Shown piece by piece: positions 36,071 through 47,173 of a DNA stretch of 64,000 nucleotides. A program made the position numbers and the translations under genes. This DNA is from Anisus vortex (lineage: Eukaryota; Mollusca; Gastropoda; Planorbidae): assembly GCA_949126835.1 (NCBI GenBank), contig OX421497.1:30863742-30927741 (forward strand). Reading direction: 5' to 3'. Every line of letters starts with the position of its first letter. Within the stretch, counting starts at the first letter, position 1. The notes below the pieces were generated by a model, which worked only from the letters and a program-made list of their open reading frames with translations, was not told the DNA's origin and searched no databases.

Positions 36071-38308
36071 TATAAAGTTGTTTTTAATTTGTTAAACTAT
36101 TTTACTAAAATGGTTGCTAAAAAGCTAAATTAAGGACACAAATTTCAAATATTCTTTCACCTTTTTTTTATGACTATTATATAAAAATAGATTATGAAAA
36201 ACAAAACAATATAAATAAACTGTTACGATAAAATTGAACCGTTTGGCTAAAAGGGCTAAAACAATTCGAGAAAGAGAGAACCGGTCTTTTTTTTTCCCCG
36301 CCATCTCATTCTGGGGAAAAAAAATGCCTTATCAGCAAATGCAGTTCAATATATCAAGCTACACATGATAGCAGATTCTCCACGTCTGCCAGTCGAAAAC
36401 TGATTCTGCCCCTCCCCCTTTTCCATCTTTGCTTCCCATCGATCCAAGCACCGGAAGTGAGAGATAGCCGATCAGCGTGCCTGACTGGTTGCGAGCCGGG
36501 GCTTCTAATGAAGGTGTGAACATGTCACCATAAAGGATCATTAGAAGCTTGTTGGCAGGAGAGGGGCGGTGGATACATTTTGAGCACAAGATTTCTTGTT
36601 AAAAAAATATGTACCATGAATAATATAATAAAGGAATTGGGAGTGATGCTGCTAAAAAACGTATTACTAGCCCAGCGTATTTAACATGTATAAGACAGGG
36701 AAGCTGTAGCCTACCATGGGTCTAGGTACGACAGAAGAGGAAGGAGGGGGAAAGGGTTGATCGTTAATGAGTGGCAGGGGCAATAACCAACATCGATAAG
36801 CCAGGCAACACTTTTAAGTGTGAACACCGTGAATGACATCAACAACAGCAACAAAGATCGAATACATCTCTATAAAATTAAATTAATACCAACAAGGGAT
36901 CTAATAGTACCGAAAGTAACACTCAACAAGAAAATTTGCGAGAGTGGGAAGGTTTAAATGAGCAACACCTTACCAGTTCAGCCACAAACAAAAAAAAACA
37001 ACACACAACTATCAAGCAACTGTAACTTGCGTCCTACCTCTTCACCCCCCCCCCCTTCTTCTTATCTTTTCCAGAACGCCCAGAATGCCTTTTCTCCGTG
37101 TCCACACCACAAAGTCAAGAACCGCAAATCCGCAATCTAATAACCGGAACTCGCCCGTGTATAGCAATCGCAGTGTAAAGCTAAAAAAAATAAGACCAAC
37201 GTATCTCAACGCAAGCTTGCTATTACAAAAATATAACAATCTCCGAAATAGGGGACGAACAAAAAAAAAACGAGAGAGGAACTGGGTGGCTTATTGAAAA
37301 ACGCGTGCTTCTTCGGCTTGTTTGTTTTAAAATCCTGATTTTTGTCATTGCCTTTTTAAACATTCTTTCTTTCTTTCTTTTTTTTTTTTTCAAACTGTAC
37401 TGGTTGTAGTCTACATGGGGTGTGGGGTGTGGGGGGGGGGGGGGGTGGACACTCTCATCATCCGGGGCTCTCTGCGATTCAAGAACGGCTAGACACGGTC
37501 TACCATTGACACCAATGTTTTCATCCTCCCTGCTGTTTGGTCCTTTTTCTCCAGGGGCCGTTTCCGTTCCCCCCGTCACGGTCTGTCGAGTCTCCGTGTC
37601 AACAAAGAACCTCTCGCTGGCTGGAGCTGGCACGCTCGGTAACGGCACAAGGAATAAAACGGGCGTGAAGTCTGGGTGTATGTGCGTGCGTGTGTTGGCA
37701 TGTATGAAAATGTGGGGGAAATGTTGATCTTACCGCCCCGTTCGCATTGGACATGGCGTAACAATCAAGTTATATCCATGTTCTTAAACAAATAATAATA
37801 ATAAAAAGAGAGAGAATAGTTTTCAAACTGCGATAGTGGGTATCGAAATATAAGACTAGCGGTGCAATTATTTTAACATTACAATAATATAACAGACAGC
37901 TAACCGAAGCTAGCTGTAGGCTGTTCGATTTCTAAAGAAGATGAAAACGATACGCTCGTAAGGAAACACAAAATAACCATTTCTGTACTTGTAAAGCGAA
38001 TATAAATAATTAATCCTATAACTGTTATCATGGTTAGATAAGAAAAGGCGAATACGAAATTATTAACAACCTTTTTTTTTCTCCTTGCATGCATTCCAAT
38101 ATCTTGTACTACAATAAAGTTGTACAAAAACAATGTTTGGCCAGGAATCGATTAATTTTTTTCAATGTGTTCTTTGCACAACGCCCGTAAGAAAAATCAT
38201 TTTACTATTTGTAAATGAAAAAAAAAGGTCACGTTTGGTTTAAATACAAAATAATTCTTTTTTTTTTTTGTTTGTTATTGTAACTTTTTAAACCAATAAC
38301 CCAAGTCC

Positions 38309-38342
<34 letters not shown>

Positions 38343-39173
38343 CGGACAGAGTGACAAATCACTGCATGTTCAATTATGTTCAGCAAATAAAATGTCATGA
38401 AATCTTCGTTTGTTATTCCTGACACTGACTCGATGCGAAAACTAATACACAAAAAAAAAAAACTTGCATAAATCTTACTGAAGAGAATAGAGTTCTCTGG
38501 TTAGGTCGACGGACCTTAATCACCAGGAAACCCCCAAAACAATTTCAATTTCATTGTTCAGAAGTCCCCGCAGAAATCAGTAAGCTGTTGGGTAATGAAA
38601 CATTCTAAATGCAATTAATTTCAATAATAATGAAGGAATCACGTTTAAAAAAAAAAGAAATTTAAAAAAATGTTGATTTTACTTCGTCAAGTCATTTTAT
38701 AGGTGGAAATTAAAAATAGAAAGAAAAAACAAAACAAATTAAGACTGTAAAATAATTTATGAAGACATTTGACCCTCACTGCAATAGAACAAAGTTTTAA
38801 CAATGTTAATTTCATTGGATTTGAATCAAGGCTTTTACAGTAGGCACAAATTGTTTTTTTGGCGTGGATAGGCCTATATTCTGGCTTTAACACTGAACAA
38901 GCTAAGCAAAACACTGTTATGTCTGCTTTAAGTGGCCAAAGACTAGCCAAATGTCTAATGTGCTTTAACTTTAAGGAAATCTATTTAATGGCCCAATACT
39001 TGTTACAGTACTTGCAAGCACAGAAATGAGTTACAACTTACTAGTCTAATACTAGTTTTAAATGTCAAATATTATGTTTATGTGTTACAGAAGCTACTTC
39101 TGTGAAGAAAGATAGCCTATACATTTTATACAGTTTAATATAATGCGGAAATATGGTTACATTGTCCGCTGGT
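36071..39173. other. Non-coding stretch with GC-richer islands
   Basis: Islands of balanced sequence occur at 36370-36560 (with CCGGAAGT, an ETS-type core) and 37440-37730 (CpG-containing, next to a 15-G run at 37431-37445). Open frames on both strands overlap in the second island and neither is recognised. An (AG)n tract lies at 38309-38342. No gene is supported. Confidence 0.45.
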
Positions 39174-39420
39174 GAACGTTCATTTTCCTACGCAGGACCG
39201 TCTGCTTGGATTCACCTCCCATTACAGCTTCGCCAGAGCCCTAGCTATGACACCTTCAGGAGCCGGCTGAAGACTCACCTATTTCGTCAGCAGAATTAGC
39301 GTATTACTACATATTTCGTTGTCAGTCTGTATTCTGTAACTGTCGTCTGCGCATAGAACTGTCACAAACGGGATATGCGCTATATAAGCACCGTTATTAT
39401 TATTATTATTATTATTATTA
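39174..39420 (+). mobile_element. 5'-truncated non-LTR retrotransposon (3' end)
   Basis: An open frame from about 39174 to the TAG at 39297-39299 encodes a peptide beginning ERSFSYAGPSAW and ending RLKTHLF. This is the typical extreme C-terminal tail of a LINE reverse-transcriptase polyprotein. About 90 bp of 3' untranslated sequence (GGGATATGCGCTATATAAGC) leads into a (TTA)n tail at 39394-39420. The endonuclease and RT core are absent, so this is a dead, 5'-truncated insertion. The clade could not be fixed. Confidence 0.8.
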
Positions 39421-39624
39421 AATCTTTTGCTACTAAATTAAAACAAATAATAACTTTCGGTAAGCCTGATCAATCATAATAATACATATTATATTTTAAG
39501 ATATGAATATAGCTGTTCTATGATCATTGTATAGATATAAGGATGAATAAAGTTAGAGCTCTGCATTTTCACATATAATTTTGGTGAATCCACTGCTTAG
39601 GATAGAGTGGGCGCACAGTTTAGA

Positions 39625-39690
39625 CAAAATGCTAACCGGACTATTTGGTTATACATCGAACGCTCTACTAACTGCACCAACCAGCCACTG
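39625..39690 (-). mobile_element. tRNA-like SINE head, minus strand
   Basis: On the minus strand TGGTGCAGTTAGTAGAGC (A-box region) is followed by GTATAACCAAATAGTCC and a decayed B box CCGGTTAGCATT. The spacing fits a tRNA-derived SINE or tRNA pseudogene. The B box has lost its TCGA core, so it should be inactive. Confidence 0.6.
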
Positions 39691-40001
39691 GTATAATACT
39701 GTAGCCCACTGGCTTGTAAATGCCTCAGTGTTATTTAATAATCTATGTTCTAAGTTTTAGATCACGTGACTTTAATTGGAAAGATTATTAAGGATTAATA
39801 AAAAGAAGAGCACGTTTTGTTTATGTGCTCAAATGACTACCAGGAAAGGTCAAGGCGTCATGCATGGGAGTGAATAACTGGACATGGTGAGAGACCTTCT
39901 ACAACATACGCGACTAGTTTACCGAGAGGATTTCAACCAGAAGCTGATCACAACGCAGAGAAGATAAAAAGAAATGTATCTTGATGCTTTATGGGTGCAG
40001 G

Positions 40002-40165
40002 TTGGCTAAAGAACAAGATTTATAGTCTCACACAGGTTGGGGACCACTTGGCTAAATAACAAGATCTATAGTCTCACACAGGTTGGGGACCACTTGGCTA
40101 AATAACAAGATCTATAGTCTCGCACAGGTTGGGGACCACTAGGCTTAAGAACAAGATCTATATGG
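40002..40165. repeat. 46-bp tandem repeat, 3.5 copies
   Basis: Copies begin at 40002, 40048, 40094 and 40140 (TTGGCTAAA, AACAAGATCTATAGTC, ACACAGGTTGGGGACCAC), exactly 46 bp apart. The first and last copies are the most diverged. Confidence 0.95.
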
Positions 40166-42839
40166 GAAGTTTCACTTTTTTTCATGCTGTGACTACACAA
40201 AAGATACAAAATCAATGAGTTTGTTTGTAAGTGTTTGAACACAACAACTATATGTAGACACCATCAATACTGAACAAGTCAATGTAAAAATAAATCTATG
40301 TTTTGGTGTGCTGTAGTTGTTTTTTTATCGTTTCTGAACTTCGCCAATATAGTAATAAATGACAAACCATTGAATGACACTAAAAAAATAAACGCACGTC
40401 AGCTATGCTGTAAGGATGTGTTTGATGACAATACGAATCTGGAAATGCTTTAAGGTTGTCGACTTTTTTTTTAATGATCAATAGATGCAGTATTGACATG
40501 TTAATGTACAGGTAATATTGGGGGCAGGGTTTGGGGTCGTTTGGAAAGGTGCGAACCGGTGCAGTGGTACGCCTTAGTTCAGTGAGGAATGATAAAAAAA
40601 TGGATATATAGCTAAATACCGTGTCCAATAAAAGACGGAACAATAGTTAAAACTGGTCAGCAGGAAGAAATACATATAGTCTACATGTAAGGAAATAAAC
40701 CCACAGAATACCAGGATATGAACACTGTATATGAAAATATATTGCATTATAAACAGAAAGCATAGGAAAGAAAGACGCTCAGAGTGGCTTAGACAGATTG
40801 ACATACAAAGACAGGCATGCGCTGGGGCCGCAGTCAGACAAGCGGGCAATGAGGCACTCTAGATATCATATCAGCTAACACAAAGATGCATACAAAAGAA
40901 GAAACAAGATAAAAGGGTATAAAGGCATGTAGATAAAAAGGTATAAAGGCATGTACTACCAGACAGATATACGGGACAGATAAAGGCAGACATGAGCAAA
41001 CATAAAAGTTAACATGGGGGATAGAGAGGCAGACACCAACAACTGATAGCCGTATTGCAAGTCTATTGCAGGTGATAATGTGGAAAGTTTCTGCTCCCTG
41101 CAATAATAATAATAATAATCTAAAAAAAAAAGTCTGGTATTGAAACAGTTTTTTTGTGTCTCACTGGAATATTTGACGTAGCCCACCCACAAAGACCAGA
41201 TCAATGAGAGACTGTGGTGATCAGGCCCGAACAAAGCGCTCTATAACTTCCTCTCTTTCTACTAATCAATGAGCTTTTCAAACCCGTCTCGCGTTCTCTA
41301 TACTCTCAGCTCTCTCTCTCTCACTCCTTTCACCGTGTCCTCTTATCACACCTGTCCCGTGGAAGTCCCCCCCCCCCACCCCACCCCACCAACCTACTCT
41401 TTTTTTTTTATTGTTGCTTTTTTCTCCTCCCTCCCTCTTTCCATTCACTCTCCCTTTCTTTTCTAAGCTATGTTAGGATATAGTTACTTTTTCTTTCTAT
41501 AGCCTAACCAGAGGCAGAGATTGATTTCATATAGATCATTACATTTAACACCTTTTCATCTCAATCCTGCCCAATGCTTTTTGCCACCCACCCTCACCCA
41601 CTCCCGACCACGGGAACCTCATTTAACACAACGAAGCAGTGGTCATTCGCTGCATTGATCCAAAACTAGGCCTTTGTAGATTTATCGAAATCTTAGACTT
41701 CATAGCTTTGGCAAAACCGCTAAAATTGCTAAATTTAAAATATGGGCTAGTTGTTCTCGGTTAAAAGTCACCATTGAGTGTTTCTTCCTGGAGCCCATTT
41801 CTGCAAATTGAACTACTTCAAGTCTATTTTCAAATTGAATTTTCGCTTCACAAATACTTTTCGGAAACAACTAATTCAAACCTTGTTTCTACCTTATCTC
41901 TACCTCTAACTATAAACGTGGATGCATGCCAAAAGGCGAGCAAAGGGTTTTTGTATTTAAAAAAATACACCCCCATTCGGAAAATTTGTTGTCTAGACTT
42001 GTAGACAAACTCCCAAATCCTCCTCGTCCCTGAATCTAAAAATTCTTACTTGTGATCACGTTATTTAAACATTAAAGGGTCATAATATTGCATAATAACA
42101 TAATATATTGTCACATGTTCAGGGTTTCTTATCGAAAAGATAAATTTGATACTCACTTGGCATTTCTCTCACCTTATTCTATGTCCACAATCTTCATGCC
42201 TGAAACACTTGTAAGGTCTCCTGTTCTGAACAACAAATGTTATCATCTTGTCTCTGCACATTCTACATTGCTACATGGCAGCAGTTCAGTGGCAGACTGG
42301 ATGAAAGCTCCTGGTTTGCTTGTAAAGTGACAACTTGTAGTCAGGCGTGAAGCCTACTAGACTCCTAAGACATGTAACAATGAATATATAAATAGCCAAC
42401 TGGACATAGTAAAGTAGCTTGAATTTCCAATTTAATATTTCAAATGTACCTAATATATAATTGTATAAAACAAAGCCCAGAAGTCACTAAGATACTTTGT
42501 ATCTAAGCTAAAGTAACTTATAGTTTTGTAGACATCAGATTCATGTTTAATGAAAATATATGATATACTTCCTGCATAAATGTCTAAAAGCAACTCACAA
42601 CTACATAATTATCCTTTTAAACACTTCAGTTTTCTTTATTTTCATTACGCACGAATCTTCCCTTCAAACTATTACTTATATAAATAATAATATACCTGAA
42701 GGATGCTTAAAGTAGGCTTAGCCTTTGCTTAATGACATTCTACCATGTTAAAGACATCCTCTCCATCATACACAATCTCTTTAACAGAACAACACCAAAG
42801 ATATATATATATATTATGTATATATTTGTCCACTTAGTA
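40166..42839. other. Non-coding stretch
   Basis: A 24-bp tandem duplication lies at 40908-40955. Pyrimidine-rich DNA covers 41290-41470. A moderately complex patch at 42120-42340 has short open frames on both strands and a minus-strand donor-like CCAAGTGAGTATC, but no recognisable protein. No supported gene. Confidence 0.45.
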
Positions 42840-43283
42840 TTATCTTGTTCTAATTACAAATTAACTGTCTTACTTTATGGCTCAGAAAGTTGGAGATTAA
42901 CAAAGGGGGATTTGAACAAACTACAAACTTTTGTGAATGGCTGCCTACGTAGAATAATGGATATCAAATGATATGACAAAATTACAAATGCAACTGTATG
43001 GGAAAGGACAGCACATATTCCAGTAGAACAAGAAATACAAAAAAGGAGATGGAGATGGATAGGCCATACATTGAGAAAACCAATGACAAATTTGACTAGA
43101 CAAGCCCTTTCGTGGAATCCCCAGGGTGCAAGACGAAGAGGTAGACCAAAGAACACCTGGCGGAGGGAAGTAGAAAAGGATGTGCAGGTGATCGGGAGAA
43201 CTTGGAAGGAGTTAGAGAAGATAGCCAAAGACAGAAGGACATGGAAAGAGATTGTTGATGGCCTATGCTCCACTAGGGGTTGA
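42840..43283 (+). pseudogene. LINE reverse-transcriptase C-terminus with in-frame stop
   Basis: One reading frame runs from about 42840 to the TAA-type end at 43283, broken only by TGA at 42969-42971. The first part has VLLYGSESWRLTK and CLRRIMDIK. The second has RRWRWIGHTLRK, ALSWNPQGARRRGRPKNTWR and DGLCSTRG. This array of motifs is the conserved C-terminal region, after the RT domain, of RTE-like LINE polyproteins. The stop sits where related proteins usually have tryptophan, so a TGG-to-TGA change is likely. Endonuclease and catalytic RT parts are missing. A short GAA-rich tail follows. Confidence 0.88.
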
Positions 43284-43512
43284 TAATGGCGAAGAAGATG
43301 AAGAAGAATTACAAATTAGCATGTTTTCCAAAAAACCTATTTTATTTTTTTTAAAACACATTATGTGCTATCTCCACTTATCTACTTATTAATATATTTT
43401 CTGCTTTTTCAACAGTTTACCAATTTGTCTTTGTTTTAACTACAATCTTTCAGTCTTCTAAAAACTTCACATGCATTTTTGTCAAAACTATAGTCTGATG
43501 ACATAGAACAAA
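43284..43512. other. AT-rich DNA
   Basis: Begins with the GAAGAAGATGAAGAAG tail of the LINE remnant. The rest is AT-rich with nothing recognised. Confidence 0.5.
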
Positions 43513-43984
43513 ATAATACCATAGACTATAATATACATGGAGCGCTTGCTTTAGTTTTGTATGCTATTATCTTCTTTTTTTGCAATTCCCGATTCTAAAG
43601 AAAGTAATTGTCATACAAGTTCGGTTTTTATTAAATCGCATTTTTTTTCTACTTTAAAGAAATACTTGTAGGCCTATTAATCCTATTATCATTGACTATA
43701 ATAAGATGGACCGCCTGCTCTATTTTTAGAGCATATGTTCTTTTTCCGTGCGCACACAACACTGATCTATAAATGTTTCCGCTCTGTACAACTTTCAATT
43801 TTAATTTTTCATTGAGCAAATCATAGAGATTAAATAAAAAGGAACTTGTGTATCAATAACTTTATTTCCTGTATAGCAATTACTTTATTTAGAATCGGGA
43901 ATTCCGAAAATCAATGTTTCAAGTCATTATATATCAGAAATACTAAAGCAAGCGTTCCATGTATATTATAGTCTATGATAATAC
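43513..43984. mobile_element. Composite MITE: inverted end plus full copy of the 15351 family
   Basis: 43691-43977 aligns with the complete element at 15351-15639. Left of it, 43520-43600 (CATAGACTATAATATACATGG, GCGCTTGCTTTAG) is the inverted complement of the right end (CTAAAGCAAGCG, CCATGTATATTATAG). A further shared block (ATTCCCGATTCTAAA at 43585, TTTAGAATCGGGAAT at 43891) extends the inverted arms. The outer unit is flanked by ATAATAC at 43513-43519 and 43978-43984, a candidate 7-bp target duplication, so the composite itself may have moved as one 458-bp unit. Confidence 0.78.
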
Positions 43985-45557
43985 CGAGGAAACTAGATCT
44001 ATATGTTACCTTCTTTAAAAAAAAGCTGCTAAAATTTAGTAAAATGCCTAAGCCTTCTCAGACAATCAGATTGGAGCCAAAGTGTCATCTGGTGCTGAAG
44101 TTTCTGACAGGTCCTGCAGCTAAAGATGTCTCCAGTTGTGACAATCTCTCATAGCACTTGGATCACATATCCAGGACTTGTAGAATGTCAGTGTGCAGCT
44201 GAATTTAACATTACATGCATGCATACATGTGCACTAGACAGTGACAGCACTATGTACATTGAAGACATTTTGTTCATATCGAGACCATCACAATAATATT
44301 GATATTACTAACTAAAGACTAAATCTACAAATACAAATTTTGACATTTTGATATAAAATGAAATTCCAGTAGCTTTTTGTGAAATGTTAATTGCAATGCA
44401 CATTGCAAACTTCCATAAATAATCATGAACCTTGTCAGAATCTATAGAGTGTTAATACAATTTATGATTAAGATATTTACAAAATTGATGTATAATTATT
44501 GTTTTAATGGTCCCAAATGGTTAGTTTATTTTAATATAGCTGTCCATTTTTTTAATTTAAAATAGTTGTAAGCTATATATTGTTGACTTTTACATTTGTA
44601 GACACATTTTACAAATTCCTAATAAAATAAATGCTGTATATGAGTAAATGTTAAAATATTTCACTAATTCCAAATACTAGACTATCAATATTGATAAATT
44701 GCTGACTAAAAAGAGCTCCAAACAAAAAGCCATGAAAAAACTGTAAGGTAATCAGTGTATTTTATTACAAATTATACACTAAAATCAGTAATTTTACTAA
44801 TTTATATCAATAAAGTGTAGGCTAGATAAAATAACTTCTATTTATAAAATTACTATCAGCTCATTAATAAACCACACCACAAAGTGTAAACATTGTCTAG
44901 CCCTTTGACGATATTTTAAGCCTTTTGTACGTACCAGTCACTTTTAACCTGTAGCCTAGTCAGTGTAGTGTGATTAGTGTGCAGTTGTACTAAGCATCAT
45001 AAATCATTAGGCCTAAGCAGAGGTCATGCCCAGTTTTTTTTCATTAAAAGGCATAAAAAGCTAGGTGAAATTTTGAATAATATAGGCTACTTATTTAATT
45101 TTAATATATTTATTAATTTATTTGTTGATATTTATAATAATTTATAAGAAAGACTTTGTTTCATTAGGCTATCATTTTAGTTTTGTGCAGGCATACTAAA
45201 CTGGTACTGCTGTAGTATTTCCCAAGACATGGTTGACTTTATTTCTGCTTAACTGCCAAGCCAAGTAATATTATTATTATATTAAGTTTAAGTTATAATT
45301 AATTACTATAATAAATATTGAATAGTTAGAGGCTTTAGTAATAGGCTAGACAGTTCAAGAATCAAGTCAATAAAAATTGTCTCAATTCAACAATAATATT
45401 GGTCCTTGCAGTTTGTAGCAGCAATGATAGGCCTAATCCTTTTTTTATTTTTTTTTATTTTATATTAGGTAGGCTAATGTCTGCGTCTAAAATAATGAAG
45501 TTCAATAGTTTTACAATAAAACTAAACTTACCGACAATCGCTATGTAACAAGTTGTG
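43985..45557. other. Mostly AT-rich non-coding DNA
   Basis: A GC-richer patch at 44040-44200 has a 35-codon open frame starting ATGCCTAAGCC (44044-44151). Its translation looks globular (LEPKCHLVLKFLTGPAAKD) but has no recognised relative. The minus strand is also open there, so direction is unclear. The rest is AT-rich with nothing recognised. Confidence 0.4.
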
Positions 45558-45596
45558 ATGGCGAATTACCAATGTTTTGATGTCGAAGACTTCTGG
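45558..45596 (+). CDS. Candidate first coding exon of an unidentified gene
   Basis: ATG at 45558 with G at +4 opens 13 codons (MANYQCFDVEDFW) ending exactly at a donor-like TTCTGG|GTAAGC at 45597. The exon would end in phase 0. The next strong acceptor downstream (46352) opens a 101-bp exon whose phase-0 frame is free of stops, so the two fit together across a 756-bp intron. The predicted start is acidic and aromatic-rich and matches no family I recognise. No TATA box is evident upstream. This is a structural prediction only; a chance ATG-plus-donor pair cannot be excluded. Confidence 0.35.
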
Positions 45597-46352
45597 GTAA
45601 GCAGACGACAACACGGAGTTCACAGCAGGGGTCGTAAGTTCGTGACACATTTTAGACTTAACCCTTAAACTTAAGTTAATGCATAATTTAAAGCTTAGAT
45701 GCCAAGCCAATTAAATGCATTTAAAGAATAGTCTACATCTTTCCTACTCGTCCGACTGGACCATGGAGAAACGTGGATTGGGTGATATTGTTTTTACAAA
45801 AGTAATAGATCTACATTTATTTTATTAAAAGCAAAAAATATGTGAGCAAATACCAACTTCCCTTCTTTGTAAACAAAAAGTTGAACTCGATCTTTCCTAG
45901 TTCCTTTCTTTAAAAACTACGTTAGTTTATTAATATTAGACTATATTAAGCTACTAATTCGTTTCATTGGTTAGATTCTTTTTACTGAGTTGTATTTTAT
46001 AATTAACCCTTATCAGAATGCTAAGGTAGCCTAAATGTGTAAGAATTGTGTGAAGACTTGACTTACCGTAGTTAATCAAATTATATTTTTTTTTATATTT
46101 GTAGACTATATATTACAAGTGAATCTATCAGAGTTATTGTTAAATTTTGTATTATTTCTTATATGTTTTATATAGTGTTTTGTGAACTAGTTTTTAAATG
46201 AATTAATGATATTATACCGTTAAGACGTTAAATGACCAGCTTCTATTACGTCCATTTTATAAAGTATTAATTTTTTTATTTGTTTATTTACTTTTATGTT
46301 TACACTTTTGAATTTAGATTTTTAAGTTTGTTCTTTTTTTTTCCTCAAATAG

Positions 46353-46453
46353 GAATTCAAGAAGCATAATGAAGAAGAATTCCGTCTGTGTAGAGATATT
46401 GATCACTATAATGCAGCACAAATAACAGACCTAGACGTATTTTTTTTTTTACA
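46353..46453 (+). CDS. Candidate second exon of the same unidentified gene
   Basis: A strong acceptor (T-rich tract then CCTCAAATAG, AG at 46351-46352) precedes 101 open bases ending at a consensus donor ACA|GTAAGTG (46454). In the frame set by the candidate first exon it encodes 33 residues (EFKKHNEEEFRLCRDIDHYN, then AAQITDLDV and a phenylalanine run) with two bases left over. The phenylalanines come from an 11-T run just before the donor, which is odd for an exon and might instead be an unused acceptor tract. No third exon with matching phase was found in the window. Confidence 0.38.
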
Positions 46454-46527
46454 GTAAGTGTCTAACCAAAAAACTTGCAATTCATCTCAATTATATGCTA
46501 GAACAATAGTTTTAGCCACCTCTGAAT

Positions 46528-46600
46528 GCTAGAGGATTGTGTGGTCAGCACAATACAGAGAAGCTGTAAACCCAGGTGCAATTTTGAGAACCTGGTAAAC
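46528..46600 (-). mobile_element. SINE core fragment
   Basis: AGGATTGTGTGGTCAGCACAAT matches the quasi-palindromic core of the SINE at 55215-55475 (AAATTGTATGGCCAGCACAAT). Only the core and a short flank are recognisable. Orientation is inferred from that comparison. Confidence 0.5.
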
Positions 46601-47092
46601 ATCCTGGCGTTATTTAATAACACACACTGTCACACACACTCTACTGAGATCAAGTCATGTATATAGCAACAAACGAAGTCTACAGTGTTGATTTTGAGGC
46701 GGTCATTATTTTCACTTTTTTTTATTCAATTGAAGTAATAATATTAAAACAACATAAACTCCTCATTGACGTAAATGAAAAACAAAATATATTATATGTA
46801 ATGAAATTGATAACATAAACAAACAAACTTGTAGTTTTCATATGAAATCCATTTTTAAAAAAATGTGCACGCGACACCATCTGACAAATGTATAGAAAGA
46901 GCAAAACTTTGAGTGACATAATATGTACATATCAAAACATTGTTTGTTTGTTTTAATTTATATAACGCACGTGTACATACATATAAAGAAAAAGTAACAT
47001 TTAAAAAAAAAAACGAAACAAGGATGCATGTTTTCTTAAATTTCTAAAATATGTTTGGTATCAATTCTACTGAAGAAGAGCAAATATTGGCT
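46601..47092. other. AT-rich DNA
   Basis: No gene, RNA or repeat was recognised in this interval. Confidence 0.5.
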
Positions 47093-47173
47093 TTAACCCT
47101 TCCCGTACCGACCTAATTCTATCTATGCTGCCTTCAGCTCCGCTATATACGCGCCCGGGACTGTAAGGGTTAA
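47093..47173. mobile_element. 73-bp piggyBac-like MITE (47097-47169) in TTAA
   Basis: TTAA at 47093-47096 and 47170-47173 flank a 73-bp unit beginning CCCTTCCCGTACCG and ending CGGGACTGTAAGGG. The reverse complement of the end, CCCTTACAGTCCCG, matches the start at 11 of 14. A TTAA duplication with CCCTT/AAGGG termini is the signature of the piggyBac superfamily. The interior has no coding capacity; this is close to the minimum size for an insertion of this type. Confidence 0.8.

Noticed and set aside
37223..37727. Overlapping frames of 141 (minus) and 101 (plus) codons
   Set aside because: They overlap on opposite strands beside a 15-G run; the minus one includes a proline run from it and neither has a recognisable domain.
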